A stretch of 64,000 bases of DNA from CADEEN01 sp963738425 (GTDB lineage: Bacteria; Pseudomonadota; Gammaproteobacteria; Burkholderiales; Burkholderiaceae_C). Location of the stretch: assembly GCA_963738425.1 (NCBI GenBank), contig CAVTWT010000006.1, positions 39,522 to 103,521 on the forward strand, in the 5' to 3' direction. How positions within the stretch are numbered: the first letter of the stretch is position 1; each line of letters starts with the position of its first letter. Below the pieces are notes generated by a model. It was not told the origin of the DNA and searched no databases. It saw nothing but the letters and a program-made list of their open reading frames with translations. Positions 37,345 through 46,595 of this stretch are shown piece by piece. A program made the translations under genes and the position numbers.

Positions 37345-39210
37345 ATGACCGAAGAACGCTACCCGGAGAATTTGGCTGTCTCGCTTGCGGACTTCGTTGC
37401 TTGTGGTTGGAAGCAGACGCTAGAGCAAGCGTCGCGTGAGGGCTATCCCGCAATGTGGCAGGCTCTTTCGGCGGCTGCACGCAGCGCGATTGAACAAGGT
37501 CGTAACGATCACGGAAAGGTGCTCTGGTTGCTTGCTGATGCCTGCTCGATGATGCTTTCGCCATCGAGTCCGAACGAACCATTCAAACCGTACGCCGTTT
37601 TCCACGATCGCCGTTCGGTGATTCCGGACGATCTGCTTGATGCTGATATCACGTTCTTCGCGCAGATTATCGATGCGGTAGATGACATTTGGCTGAAGGC
37701 GCGACTTGCCGATCTGGTGTGGCTTAAAGGCAAGCCTCGCAATCCTGCGTTCGCGCTCACGGCCATTGACGCCTACCGTAGCCTTCCACTCGACATCGAC
37801 ACATGGATACGCGGCGGCCGTAGTTGCTGGTCGAGAGCCATTAGCTTGGCGAAGATGCTTCGCGCAGGTGCTAGCGACAGGCTACAGCAAATCGGGGCGT
37901 CGGTCGTGGCTTCATTCAACGCGGCAACTCGGGCCGACGGTTTCCTTGCACTGTGGTTGGCCGACGTTCTGCGATCGAACGGACTGGGATATGGACACCA
38001 AGCCGATGTGGCAATGAGGCTGGAAGCCCTAGCCGTTCAGTTCGATGGTGAAGGCGACCTGCACAGGGCGAGGGCATATTTTTCTGCTGCTGCCGACTGG
38101 CACGGAGCAATCCCAGACGAAATCAAGGCGGCTGAAATGCTGGTGGCCGTCGCCGAAGGCTGGGTCAAGGAAGCCGTCGCACGATCCGCATCGGAAAAGC
38201 CGATGCACATGATGGCTGCGAGCTTCTACGAGAACGCCATTCAGTCGTATCGAATGATTCCTCGGACCGAGCGGGCCACGCACAGAGTGGACGAGCGGGT
38301 CGCCGAGCTACGAACTCATCTGAATGAGTCTGGGGAGAAGTCGCTTGGAGAGATGGGTCTCATCCGCACACCCGGTGTCAACATCGCCGATATCGTCGAG
38401 AACGCACGGAAGTCCGTGACCGGCAAGTCTGCGCAAGAGGCGTTGCTCGCATTCGTAAACCTGCATCGCGGCGCGGACGAGGAAGGACTTCGCAACAGCG
38501 CGTTGGACAGGATGCGTGAGTTTCCCTTGCAGGCGCTTTTTGCCGCGACGGTGATGAGTCGCGATGGTCGTGTCATCGCCAAGCGCCCTGCGTTGAGTCT
38601 GGGCGGCGGGCCGACAGAAGCCGATGACACGGCGATCCGCGTTGAGATGATCCGCGACTACGGCATCTTGGTCAGCATCGTTGTCCAAGGTGACATCTGG
38701 CCCGCCCTAGAAGTTCTCTTGCTGGAACATCGCTTGCGAGAGGCCGAGTTCGTCGATCTGGCCCGACATTCCCCTATCGTTCCGAAAGAGCGTGCGGGGC
38801 TCTTCGGGAAGGCCCTGTTCGCCGGGTACGAACGCGACTTCGTCACCGCACTGCATCTACTCATCCCTCAGATCGAGCACTTGGTGCGGGTGCATCTCAA
38901 GCAGGCGGGGGCCAAGACTACTAATCTCGACAAGGATGGCATCGAGAATGAAAATGGCATGAGTACGCTGATGGAGCTACCGGAAGCCGAGCAGGTATTT
39001 GGAAAGGATCTCGTCTTCGAACTCAAGTCGTTGTTCTGCGATGCGTTTGGCCCCAACCTGCGCAATGAACTGGCTCATGGGCTGCTCGATGAGGACGGAT
39101 GTCACTCACCGTTCGCAATCTACGCTTGGTGGCTGGCATTGCGGCTCACCTTCAACACGTGGTGGAACGCTGCGCGCAAGAGTACGGTGGCGGAGGACAC
39201 GACAGGCTGA
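37345..39210 (+). CDS. DUF4209-like protein with a HEPN-type R-x4-H motif
   Basis: 621 aa. AGGAGG lies 7 nt before the ATG. The long helical N-terminal part has no motif I recognise. The C-terminal part fits DUF4209: QIEHLVRVHLKQAG, then FGPNLRNELAHGLLDEDG, where R573-N574 and H578 form the R-x4-H motif of HEPN RNases. Codon use is clearly more AT-rich than in all neighbours, and no orthologue-type context is present, so recent acquisition is likely. HEPN proteins often cleave RNA in anti-phage abortive infection; whether this one is catalytic is not known. Confidence 0.65.
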   Translation: MTEERYPENLAVSLADFVACGWKQTLEQASREGYPAMWQALSAAARSAIEQGRNDHGKVLWLLADACSMMLSPSSPNEPFKPYAVFHDRRSVIPDDLLDADITFFAQIIDAVDDIWLKARLADLVWLKGKPRNPAFALTAIDAYRSLPLDIDTWIRGGRSCWSRAISLAKMLRAGASDRLQQIGASVVASFNAATRADGFLALWLADVLRSNGLGYGHQADVAMRLEALAVQFDGEGDLHRARAYFSAAADWHGAIPDEIKAAEMLVAVAEGWVKEAVARSASEKPMHMMAASFYENAIQSYRMIPRTERATHRVDERVAELRTHLNESGEKSLGEMGLIRTPGVNIADIVENARKSVTGKSAQEALLAFVNLHRGADEEGLRNSALDRMREFPLQALFAATVMSRDGRVIAKRPALSLGGGPTEADDTAIRVEMIRDYGILVSIVVQGDIWPALEVLLLEHRLREAEFVDLARHSPIVPKERAGLFGKALFAGYERDFVTALHLLIPQIEHLVRVHLKQAGAKTTNLDKDGIENENGMSTLMELPEAEQVFGKDLVFELKSLFCDAFGPNLRNELAHGLLDEDGCHSPFAIYAWWLALRLTFNTWWNAARKSTVAEDTTG

Positions 39211-39225
39211 GCGCCGCGGCAAGCA

Positions 39226-39252
39226 CTTCGACAAGCTCAGTGTGCACGGGGA
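39226..39252. repeat. TTCGACAAGCTCAG-type dispersed motif
   Basis: ACTTCGACAAGCTCAGTG followed by GCACGGGGAC. This resembles a short repeat seen scattered in many proteobacterial genomes. It lies 15 bp after the DUF4209 gene and could mark the downstream edge of the acquired segment. Only one copy was seen in this window. Confidence 0.35.
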
Positions 39253-39289
39253 CTTTGGTGGCGCGACGATGCAGAAATTTTCACTCGCC

Positions 39290-40291
39290 TCACGCATAGT
39301 CGAGCGCGCTCGCCTTCCCCCAGAACACCCGATACGCATACACCGTATACAGCGCGATCGCCGGCACGGTGATCGCGCAGCCGATCAGGATCACGACCAG
39401 TGACTCGGTGGCGCTGGCCGACTGCCAGATCGTCAGCCGGTCGATGACGACATACGGGTACAGGCTGTAGGCCAGGCCGATGCCGCCGAGCGTGAACACG
39501 GTGACGACGAGGGCGAAGGGCAGCCAGCACAAGCTGCCCAGCACCTGGCGCGAGCGCAGCACCGCGAGCGTGCCGAACAGGCAGATCGCGCTCATCAGCG
39601 GAATCGCCGACAGCGCGATCAGCTGCGGAAACGCGAACCAGCGCTCGAACACGGTGCGGCTGACCCAGGGCGTGGCCAGCGAGATCAGCAGCAGCCCGAG
39701 CGCCACCGGCCCCCAGGCCTGCTGCCCCCAGGCTTGCGCGCGGCGCTGCAAATCGCCCTCGGTCTTCATCAGCAGCCAGCAGGCGCCGAGCAGCGTGTAG
39801 GCCGCGGGCAGGCACAGCGCGATCGCGGCGGCGAAGAGTGTGAACGTCCACCCTTCGGCGAAGCCGGTGATGTAGCGGCCGAGCATCCAGCCCTGAGCCA
39901 GCGAGGCCAGCATCGAGCCGGCGAAGAACGAGCGGTTCCACAACTTGCGATGCTCGTCGCGCGCCTTGACGCGGAAGTCGAAGGCCACGCCGCGCAGGAT
40001 CAGGCCGACCAGCATCAGCGCGATCGGCAGGTAGAGCGCGGTCATGACCACGCCGTGCGCCTTCGGGAAGGCGATCAGCAGGATGCCGATGCCGAGCACG
40101 AGCCAGGTTTCGTTGGCGTCCCAGAATGGGCCGATCGAGGCCACCATCAGGTCTTTCTCGGCATCCGGTGCGCGCGGCAGCAGCATGCCGACGCCGAGGT
40201 CGAAGCCGTCGAGCACGACGTAGACGAACATCGACAGGCCCATCAGGCCGAGAAAGATCACAGGCAGCGCCTGCGGCCAGTCGATGTTCAT
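39290..40291 (-). CDS. cydB: Cytochrome bd-type (cyanide-insensitive) quinol oxidase subunit II
   Basis: 333 aa with about nine membrane helices. N-terminal MNIDWPQALPVIFLGLMGLS, then VVLDGFDLGVGMLLP and FWDANETWLVLG, are the CydB/CioB signatures. It is the structural partner of CydA in the terminal oxidase that reduces oxygen at low tension. The ATG overlaps the cydA stop (ATGA). Confidence 0.93.
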   Translation of the reverse strand: MNIDWPQALPVIFLGLMGLSMFVYVVLDGFDLGVGMLLPRAPDAEKDLMVASIGPFWDANETWLVLGIGILLIAFPKAHGVVMTALYLPIALMLVGLILRGVAFDFRVKARDEHRKLWNRSFFAGSMLASLAQGWMLGRYITGFAEGWTFTLFAAAIALCLPAAYTLLGACWLLMKTEGDLQRRAQAWGQQAWGPVALGLLLISLATPWVSRTVFERWFAFPQLIALSAIPLMSAICLFGTLAVLRSRQVLGSLCWLPFALVVTVFTLGGIGLAYSLYPYVVIDRLTIWQSASATESLVVILIGCAITVPAIALYTVYAYRVFWGKASALDYA

Positions 40292-41662
40292 GTCGTGGCT
40301 TGTGAGACTTCAACGGCCACGGCCTTCGACGAATGCATCGGCGGCTCCACGGCGGTCTTCACCGGATGCTCGGCCATGTACTTCAGCACCGCGATGTAGG
40401 CCGCGGTCAGCGCCAGGTACAGGGTGACGTACAGGGCCAGCGTGAAGGCGACGTGCGCGGCCGGCGTCGACGAGACCACGTCGGCGGTCTTGACCAGACC
40501 GAAGACGATGAACGGCTGTCGCCCGATTTCGGTGACGTACCAACCGGCCACGGTGGCGAGCCAGCCCGAGAACGTCATGGCGACGAACAGCCACAGCAGC
40601 GGCCGTGGCAATCCGTCGGCGCGCCAGCCGCGGCGCTTGTAGAGCCACAGGCCGAGCCAGCTTGTGAAGAGCATCAGCATGCCGGTGCCGACCATGATGC
40701 GAAAGCCGAAGAACAGCGGAGCGACAGGCGGGTGCGCGCCCTTGAAATCGTCGAGGCCCTGCAGTTCGCCGTCGGGGTCGTGGCGCAGGATCCAACTGGC
40801 CCCTTTGGGAATGCCCAGGGCGTAGCGGTTCGTGCGCGCTTGTTCGTCGGGCCAGGCGAAGAGCAGCAGCGGCGCGCCCTTCTCGGTTTTCCAGATGCCT
40901 TCCATCGCCGCGATCTTCTGCGGCTGGTGTTCGAGCGTGTTCAGGCCATGCATGTCGCCGACGACGATCTGCAGCAGGGATCAGCAGCGCGCCCAGCGTC
41001 AGCCCGGTGCGCAGCATCTTCGGCGTGGCGATGTTGGCGAAGCCGCGCAGCTGCTGCCACGCAGCGACGCCGGCGACGAGGAACGCCACCGTCAGCCCCG
41101 ACGCGAGGAGCATGTGCGTGAAGCGGTACGGGAACGACGGGTTGAAGATGATCTCGAGCCATGACTGCACGAAGAACTCGCCGCCCTCGATGCGGTAGCC
41201 GGTGGGCGTCTGCATCCACGAGTTCAGCACCAGGATCCAGAACGCGCTGAGCGTGGTGCCGAAGGCGACGAGGAAGGTCGCCAGCAGGTGTACCTTCTCG
41301 CCGACGCGGCCGTGGCCGAACAGCATGATGCCGAGAAAGCCGGCTTCGAGGAAGAATGCCGTCAGCACCTCGTAGCCGAGCAGCGGCCCGGCGATGTTGC
41401 CGACGCGTTCCATGAAGCCCGGCCAGTTGGTGCCGAACTGGAAGCTCATCGTGATGCCGCTGACGACGCCGAGTGCGAAGGTCAGCGCGAATACCTTGGT
41501 CCAGAAGCGGTAAGCCATGAGCCAGGCCTCGTCGCGCGTGCGCAGCCAGCGCAGGCGGAAGAACAGCAGCACCCAGCCCAAGGCGATCGAGATCGTGGGG
41601 AACAGGATGTGGAATGTGATGTTCGCGGCGAACTGCATGCGCGCGAGAATCAGGGCATCCAT
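40288..41662 (-). CDS. cydA: Cytochrome bd-type quinol oxidase subunit I (apparent frameshift)
   Basis: About 458 aa. N-terminal MDALILARMQFAANITFHIL carries the haem b595 histidine region; FQFGTNWPGFM and FFLEAGFLGIMLFG are typical. A frameshift near 40977, after GALLIP, moves the rest (VVGDMHGLNTLEHQPQKIAA, GWYVTEIGRQPFIVFG) into the next frame. Removing one T restores a family-like LIPLQIVVGDMHG. The short quinol loop fits the CioA/cyanide-insensitive branch. Confidence 0.9.
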
Positions 41663-41698
41663 CGGCTTGCTCGTCCTTCGGGTACATTGCGCGCCACC

Positions 41699-42907
41699 AT
41701 GACAGCCCTGCAACTCGACGGCCGCCACATCGTGCTGGGTTTGTCCGGCGGCATCGCCTGCTACAAGGCGGCGGAACTGACACGCGAGTTGACCAAGGCC
41801 GGCGCCACTGTGCAAGTGGTGATGACGGAAGCGGCCGAAAAATTCATCGGCGCGGTGACGATGCAGGCTTTGTCGAACCGGCCGGTGGTCACGAGCCAGT
41901 GGGATGCGCGGCCAGACAACAACATGGCGCACATCAACTTCACCCGAGAGGCCCACGCGGTGCTGGTGGCGCCGGCCAGTGCGGACTTGATCGCCAAGTT
42001 GGCGCAGGGGCGTGCCGACGACTTGCTGTCGCTGCTGTGCCTGGCGCGGCGGATCGACGAGTGCCCGCTGCTGGTGGCGCCGGCGATGAACCGCGAGATG
42101 TGGGCGCACCCCGCCACGCAGCGCAACGTGGCGCAGATCGTGGCCGACGGCGCTGTCGTGCTCGGCCCAGGCTCCGGAGACCAGGCTTGCGGCGAAATCG
42201 GCGACGGCCGCATGCTCGAAGCGGCTGAGTTGTGCGATGCGCTGATCGCTTTCTTCCAGCCGAAGCTGCTGGCCGGGCGCAAGGTCCTGATCACCGCTGG
42301 CCCGACCTACGAAGCGATCGACCCGGTGCGAGGCATTACCAACCTGTCCTCCGGCAAGATGGGCTTTGCGATCGCGCGGGCCGCCGCAGAGGCGGGCGCA
42401 GCGGTCACGCTCGTCGCTGGGCCGGTGGCGCTGTCGACGCCGGCCGGCGTGCGCCGCGTCGACGTGCGCAGCGCGCGTCAGATGCATGACGCGGTGCTGC
42501 CGCTGGCGGTGCAGCACGACGTTTTTGTCGCCACCGCCGCGGTCGCGGACTGGCGGCCAACCGACGCCGCCGAACACAAGATCAAGAAGGCGCCGGGGCA
42601 GGGTGCACCGACGTTGGCGTTGATCGAGAACCCCGACATCCTGGCGGCGGTGGCTGCCTTGCCGAAGCGCCCCTACTGTGTCGGCTTTGCGGCCGAAAGC
42701 CACGAAGTCGAGCAGCATGCCCGCGCCAAGCTCGTGCGCAAGAACGTGCCGCTGATTGTCGGCAACCTCGGCCCCGCGACCTTCGGTCAGGACCACAACG
42801 CGTTGCTGCTGGTCGATGCCAGCGGCACGCGGGCACTGCCGCATGCCGACAAGTTGACGCTGGCGCGTCAGTTGATCGCTGAAATCTCGAGCCGACTCAA
42901 CGCATGA
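41699..42907 (+). CDS. coaBC: Bifunctional phosphopantothenoylcysteine decarboxylase / phosphopantothenate-cysteine ligase
   Basis: 402 aa. CoaC half: GLSGGIACYKAAEL, HINFTREAHAVLVAPASAD (active His), PAMNREMW and the flexible loop ACGEIGDGRML with its cysteine. CoaB half: VLITAGPTYEAIDPVRGITN, SSGKMGFAIARAA and FVATAAVADWRP. It makes 4'-phosphopantetheine for CoA. It is divergent from cydA across 36 bp and overlaps dut by ATGA. Confidence 0.96.
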   Translation: MTALQLDGRHIVLGLSGGIACYKAAELTRELTKAGATVQVVMTEAAEKFIGAVTMQALSNRPVVTSQWDARPDNNMAHINFTREAHAVLVAPASADLIAKLAQGRADDLLSLLCLARRIDECPLLVAPAMNREMWAHPATQRNVAQIVADGAVVLGPGSGDQACGEIGDGRMLEAAELCDALIAFFQPKLLAGRKVLITAGPTYEAIDPVRGITNLSSGKMGFAIARAAAEAGAAVTLVAGPVALSTPAGVRRVDVRSARQMHDAVLPLAVQHDVFVATAAVADWRPTDAAEHKIKKAPGQGAPTLALIENPDILAAVAALPKRPYCVGFAAESHEVEQHARAKLVRKNVPLIVGNLGPATFGQDHNALLLVDASGTRALPHADKLTLARQLIAEISSRLNA

Positions 42908-43353
42908 CCGTGATCGATGTTCGCGTACTCGACGCACGCATGGCGGAGCATCTGCCCGCCTACGCCACGCCCGGCAGCGCCGGCCTCGACCTGCGCGCCT
43001 GCCTTGACGCACCGTTGGTGCTCGCGCCGGGCCAGTCGCAACTCATTGCGACGGGGCTGTCGATTCACATCGGCGATCCGAACCTGTGCGCGATGCTGCT
43101 GCCGCGCTCCGGCCTCGGCCACAAACACGGCATCGTGCTCGGCAACCTTGTCGGACTGATCGACAGCGACTACCAGGGCCCGCTGATGGTGAGCTGCTGG
43201 AACCGCGCGCAGAGCGCGTTCACGATCGAGCCGATGGAGCGCATCGCGCAGATGGTGATCGTGCCTGTCGTGCAGGCGGCGTTCCGGCGCGTCGATGCGT
43301 TCGATGCCTCTTCGCGCGGCGAGGGTGGTTTCGGCTCGACTGGCAAGCGCTAG
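42904..43353 (+). CDS. dut: dUTP diphosphatase
   Basis: 149 aa. All five trimeric dUTPase motifs are seen: GSAGLDLRAC, LLPRSGLGHKHGIVLGN, VGLIDSDYQGPL, the ERIAQMVIVP strand and GEGGFGSTG at the C-terminus. It hydrolyses dUTP to dUMP, keeping uracil out of DNA. Translationally coupled to coaBC, as in many proteobacteria. Confidence 0.96.
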   Translation: MTVIDVRVLDARMAEHLPAYATPGSAGLDLRACLDAPLVLAPGQSQLIATGLSIHIGDPNLCAMLLPRSGLGHKHGIVLGNLVGLIDSDYQGPLMVSCWNRAQSAFTIEPMERIAQMVIVPVVQAAFRRVDAFDASSRGEGGFGSTGKR

Positions 43354-43357
43354 CCGC

Positions 43358-43717
43358 TCAGTCCACGACCTTGCTCGCTTCGTTCGAGTACGCGCTTTCA
43401 TTGCCGCTGTCATCGACCGCGGTCACGGCGAAGTAGTAGTGGTTGCCGGGGCTCAAGCCGGTGACGACATAGGTTTCAACCGGTCCGACGGCGATGCCTG
43501 CACCTTTGGCCTGTGCGTAAGAGCGGGGCGCCAAGCCGTAGTACACGCGGTATCCCATGACTGCATCGTTGGCAGAGCCGGTCCAGTTCAAGGTCGCGCT
43601 TGCCGCACCCTGGTCCGAGCCGCCACCACCAAAGGCCATCAGCGCCCAGGGCAGTACAAGCCCCAGCAGTGAGGCCACTAAAGCTCGCGGCCAGCAAGTG
43701 AATCGTCCGTTCTCCAT
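43358..43717 (-). CDS. Secreted or anchored protein with one fibronectin type III-like domain
   Basis: 119 aa. The N-terminal hydrophobic stretch ALVASLLGLVLPWALMA suggests a signal or anchor, then a Gly-Ser linker, then an Fn3 domain (LNWTGSANDAVMGYRVYYG, TYVVTGLSPGNHYYFAVTAV, YSNEASKVV). No catalytic motif. Convergent with dut, 4 nt apart. Confidence 0.7.
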   Translation of the reverse strand: MENGRFTCWPRALVASLLGLVLPWALMAFGGGGSDQGAASATLNWTGSANDAVMGYRVYYGLAPRSYAQAKGAGIAVGPVETYVVTGLSPGNHYYFAVTAVDDSGNESAYSNEASKVVD

Positions 43718-43831
43718 AGACAGCGCGCTGGACTTCCCGTCCTTGCGTCGGCTGCGACCCCTGCCACTACGGTACTGCGAAGCGCTGCCGCTGCGCAAGA
43801 GGACGAGCCCGCTGCGCGCCGCTTCAGGCCA

Positions 43832-44356
43832 CTACTGCAAGCGGCTCGGCGACGGCATCAGGTTGGCCACGTCGAAGACGCCCGCGCTGACGCTGCCGGC
43901 CTCGACTTCGTCGTCGCTGGCCTCGCGCACATCGAGCACCTTGAGGTGCAGCCGCAAGGCCATGCCGGCCAACGGGTGGTTGCCGTCGAGCACGACGTGT
44001 GTCGGATAGACCTCGGTCACGGTGTAGATGGCATCGGCCGGCATGTCGGGCGTGGCGTGGCCGTCGGGCAGGCCTTCGAATCGCATGCCGGGCTCGACGC
44101 CGTCTGGGAACAGCGAGCGGTTCTCGAAGCAGACCAGCTCGCTGTCGTAGTCGCCGAAGGCATGTTCGGGTTCGAGGTGCAGATGCGCTTCGAAGCCGCT
44201 GGACTTGCCTTCGAGCGCCTCTTCGACCTTGGTCAGGAGGTCGTCGCCGCCGTAGAAAAATTCGACCGGCTCGGTCAGCTCGTCGATGTCGGCGCCCTGG
44301 GCGTCGGAGAGCTTCCATGTCAGCGCCACGACGCAAGGCTTGTGAATCGTCATCAT
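43832..44356 (-). CDS. slyD: FKBP-type peptidyl-prolyl isomerase, SlyD family
   Basis: 174 aa. N-terminal half-FKBP (MTIHKPCVVALTWKLSDAQG, EPVEFFYGGDDLLTKVEEAL) with the inserted flap (HLEPEHAFGDYDSELVCFENR), then HPLAGMALRLHLKVLDVREA. The usual His/Cys-rich tail is missing, so it is a short SlyD-like chaperone-isomerase. Two adjacent ATG codons can start it. It is divergent from the cupin gene across 25 bp. Confidence 0.9.
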   Translation of the reverse strand: MMTIHKPCVVALTWKLSDAQGADIDELTEPVEFFYGGDDLLTKVEEALEGKSSGFEAHLHLEPEHAFGDYDSELVCFENRSLFPDGVEPGMRFEGLPDGHATPDMPADAIYTVTEVYPTHVVLDGNHPLAGMALRLHLKVLDVREASDDEVEAGSVSAGVFDVANLMPSPSRLQ

Positions 44357-44381
44357 GATGCGCCGATGGTACAGGGCGAGA

Positions 44382-45540
44382 ATGCCGCCGATGATCGACA
44401 CCGACCAGCCCACCCCTCTGCTCGGCGGCCTCTCACCGACGCGCTTCATGCGGCGCCATTGGCACAAGGCGCCGCTGCTGGTGCGCCAGGCGTGGCCGGG
44501 CATTGCCCCGCCATTGACTCGCAGCGAATTGTTCACACTGGCAGCGCGCGACAACGTGGAATCGCGGCTGATCGTGCGCGAGGGTCGCCATTGGGCGCTG
44601 CGCCAAGGCCCGCTGCCACGGCGCGGATTGCCGCCGCTCTCGCGACCGAACTGGACGCTGCTGGTGCAGGGGCTCGATCTGCACGTCGACGCCGCCCACG
44701 CGCTTCTGGCGCGCTTTCGTTTCGTGCCCGCGGCGCGGCTCGATGACCTGATGCTGTCGTACGCCAGCGATGGCGGCGGCGTCGGGCCGCACATCGACTC
44801 CTACGATGTGTTCCTGCTGCAGGTGTCGGGCCGCAGGCGTTGGCGTTACGGCCGCTGCGCGCAGCCGGTGCTGCGTGCCGGTGTGCCGTTGAAGATGCTG
44901 TCGCATTTCGAGCCGACCGAGTCGCACTTGCTCGAGCCCGGCGACATGCTCTACCTGCCGCCGGGTTGGGCACACGAGGGCACGGCGGTCGGTGCCGATT
45001 GCATGACGGCATCGGTCGGCTTTCGTGCGCCGACACGGGCTGAACTGGCCCGTGCACTGCTGGAGCGGTTGGCCGACGAGCTTGAGCGACGAGAAGTCAC
45101 CGCGCTACCGCGACGCCGGGCAGCGGGCGACCGCGCAGCCGGGTGTCGTGCCGACCGCGTTGCGAGAATTTGCGCAGCGTTCGCTGGCGCGCGCGGTCGG
45201 CGAGCCCGGCGCCGCCCAGCGCGCGCTCGGCGAGTGGCTGACCGAGCCGAAAGCGCGCGTCTGGTTCGAACCCAACCCCAATGCACGCTTGCATGCCAAC
45301 GCCGGCCTTGTTCTCGATCGGCGCACGCGCATGGCCTACGACGAGCGGCAGGTCTTCATCAACGGTGACTCGTTTCGTGCATCAGGCGCCGATGCCACGC
45401 GAGTGCGGCGGCTGGCCGACGGGCGGTCATTGAACGCCCCCGATGTGCGTGGTCTGAGCGCCGGCGCACGCGCATTGATTGCAGAATGGCTGCGTGCGGG
45501 CTGGTTGCACGTTCAGGAAGGAGAGCATCGCCATGCATGA
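44382..45540 (+). CDS. Cupin/JmjC oxygenase, 50S L16 3-hydroxylase (RoxA/YcfD)-like (apparent frameshift)
   Basis: About 385 aa, close to E. coli YcfD. The start region GLSPTRFMRRHWHKAPLLVR and the iron-site motif GPHIDSYDVFLLQVSG (H-x-D) followed by GWAHEGTAV are clear. At about 45083 the frame shifts; the C-terminal part (SPRYRDAG, ALREFAQRSLA, VQEGEHRHA) runs on to 45540, one base over a multiple of three. YcfD hydroxylates a ribosomal L16 arginine with Fe(II) and 2-oxoglutarate. The next gene overlaps by 8 nt. Confidence 0.85.
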
Positions 45541-46033
45541 CGCCACCGCTGACGCCGACCGCGGCGCGCTGATCGACGGCCGCAGCGAGTTCACCCAGGC
45601 CGTGCGGCGCAGCCTCGCCCAGGCCTATCGTCAACGCGAGCGCGAGCTGTGCCTTGTCGACACCGATTTCGAGATCTGGCCGCTCGATGATGCCGCCGTG
45701 CTCGAGACGTTGAGCGCGTGGGCGCGCTTGCCCCAGCGCCGCCTGCTGATGGTCGGATCACGATTCGACACGATTCCCCGCCTGTTCTCACGCTTCACGG
45801 CGTGGCGCGGCACCTTCGCGCATGTGGTCGAGGCCTTCGCCACCGAAGTCGAGCCATCGCAGGTGCCGACCCTGCTGCTGGCCGGGCCGTCGAGCCTGAT
45901 GCTGGCCGACCGTCTGCGCTGGCGGGGCCATGCGCTGAGAACCGACAAGGAGGTGGCCGACTGGCGCGAGGTCGTTGATGTATTGCTGCAACGCTCGGAG
46001 CCCGGATTCGGCGCCAACACCCTCGGCCTCTAG
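45533..46033 (+). CDS. Conserved hypothetical protein following the L16 hydroxylase-like gene
   Basis: 166 aa, soluble, without a motif I recognise. Features: an RERELCLVDTDFEIWPLDD stretch early and LLLAGPSSLMLADRLRWRGH near the end. It overlaps the preceding gene by 8 nt, so they are translationally coupled, suggesting a role linked to that hydroxylase. Function unknown. Confidence 0.7.
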   Translation: MHDATADADRGALIDGRSEFTQAVRRSLAQAYRQRERELCLVDTDFEIWPLDDAAVLETLSAWARLPQRRLLMVGSRFDTIPRLFSRFTAWRGTFAHVVEAFATEVEPSQVPTLLLAGPSSLMLADRLRWRGHALRTDKEVADWREVVDVLLQRSEPGFGANTLGL

Positions 46034-46052
46034 GGAATATCCCCAGGGGCGC

Positions 46053-46058
46053 TACAAT
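46053..46058 (+). promoter_or_regulatory. Candidate -10 box for the Ala-rich lipoprotein
   Basis: TACAAT lies 145 bp upstream of the lipoprotein ATG, in a 170-bp gap, and no clear -35 is seen. The long leader also contains a palindrome TCTCGCGAGA (46088-46097). Confidence 0.35.
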
Positions 46059-46202
46059 CGAAGGCTAGGCAAAGCGGTATAGCAATCTCTCGCGAGACAT
46101 CTCAAGAGGTCGACCGTTTGCCTTGACGGATACGCATATCAGCCGGATCCCAAGCCTACCGATTGTCGGTAAATCGTTCGACTCACCCAAGGAAAACTGC
46201 TC

Positions 46203-46535
46203 ATGAACAAGTCGCTCGTCCTGGCCTCTTTGGTGGCCTCTGTTGCTCTGGCCGCTTGCGGCAAGAAGGAAGAAGCGGCCGCTCCGGCTGCTGTGCCGGC
46301 AGTGGTTGCGCCCGTGGCCGCCGCTGCTTCGGCCGCCGTGGTTGAGGCCGCTTCGGCCGCTGCTGCCGCAACGACGGCCGTCGGTGGCGCTGCTTCGGCT
46401 GCCGCCGATGCCGCTGCGACCGCAGCCAAGGATGCCGCTGGCAAGGCGGTTGATGCTGCCAAGGATGCCGCTGGCAAGGCTGCCGACGCCGCCAAGGACG
46501 CAGCCGGCAAGGCTGCCGACGCTGTCAAGAAGTAA
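46203..46535 (+). CDS. Ala/Lys-rich lipoprotein with three 11-residue repeats
   Basis: 110 aa. A signal peptide with lipobox LAAC (cysteine about residue 19) precedes an Ala-rich stretch and three tandem copies of the 11-mer AAKDAAGKAVD/AAD (46422-46520). These are predicted amphipathic helices similar to group-3 LEA-type repeats, with Lys-Lys at the end. Such small lipoproteins sit in the membrane facing the periplasm; a structural or stress role is possible but unproven. A strong terminator follows. Confidence 0.75.
   Translation: MNKSLVLASLVASVALAACGKKEEAAAPAAVPAVVAPVAAAASAAVVEAASAAAAATTAVGGAASAAADAAATAAKDAAGKAVDAAKDAAGKAADAAKDAAGKAADAVKK
46422..46520. repeat. Three tandem 33-bp coding repeats
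   Basis: Copies at 46422, 46455 and 46488, each encoding AAKDAAGKA followed by VD or AD. They differ at several third-codon positions (GAT/GAC, GCT/GCA), which indicates an older expansion rather than a recent slip. Confidence 0.8.
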
Positions 46536-46560
46536 TCGGCACGCCGACCTGCTCTTGTGA

Positions 46561-46585
46561 AAAGCCGCCTTCGGGCGGCTTTTTC
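46561..46585 (+). terminator. Rho-independent terminator of the Ala-rich lipoprotein
   Basis: AAAGCCGCC-TTCG-GGCGGCTTT followed by TTC; a 9-bp stem with a stable tetraloop, 25 nt after the stop codon. It also lies just beyond the convergent MBL gene's end. Confidence 0.9.
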
Positions 46586-46595
46586 TTTGTCCGCG

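Noticed and set aside
40310..43012. A 900-residue minus-strand frame spanning coaBC and cydA
   Set aside because: Only the cydA N-terminal half is real; the part over coaBC is an antisense shadow.
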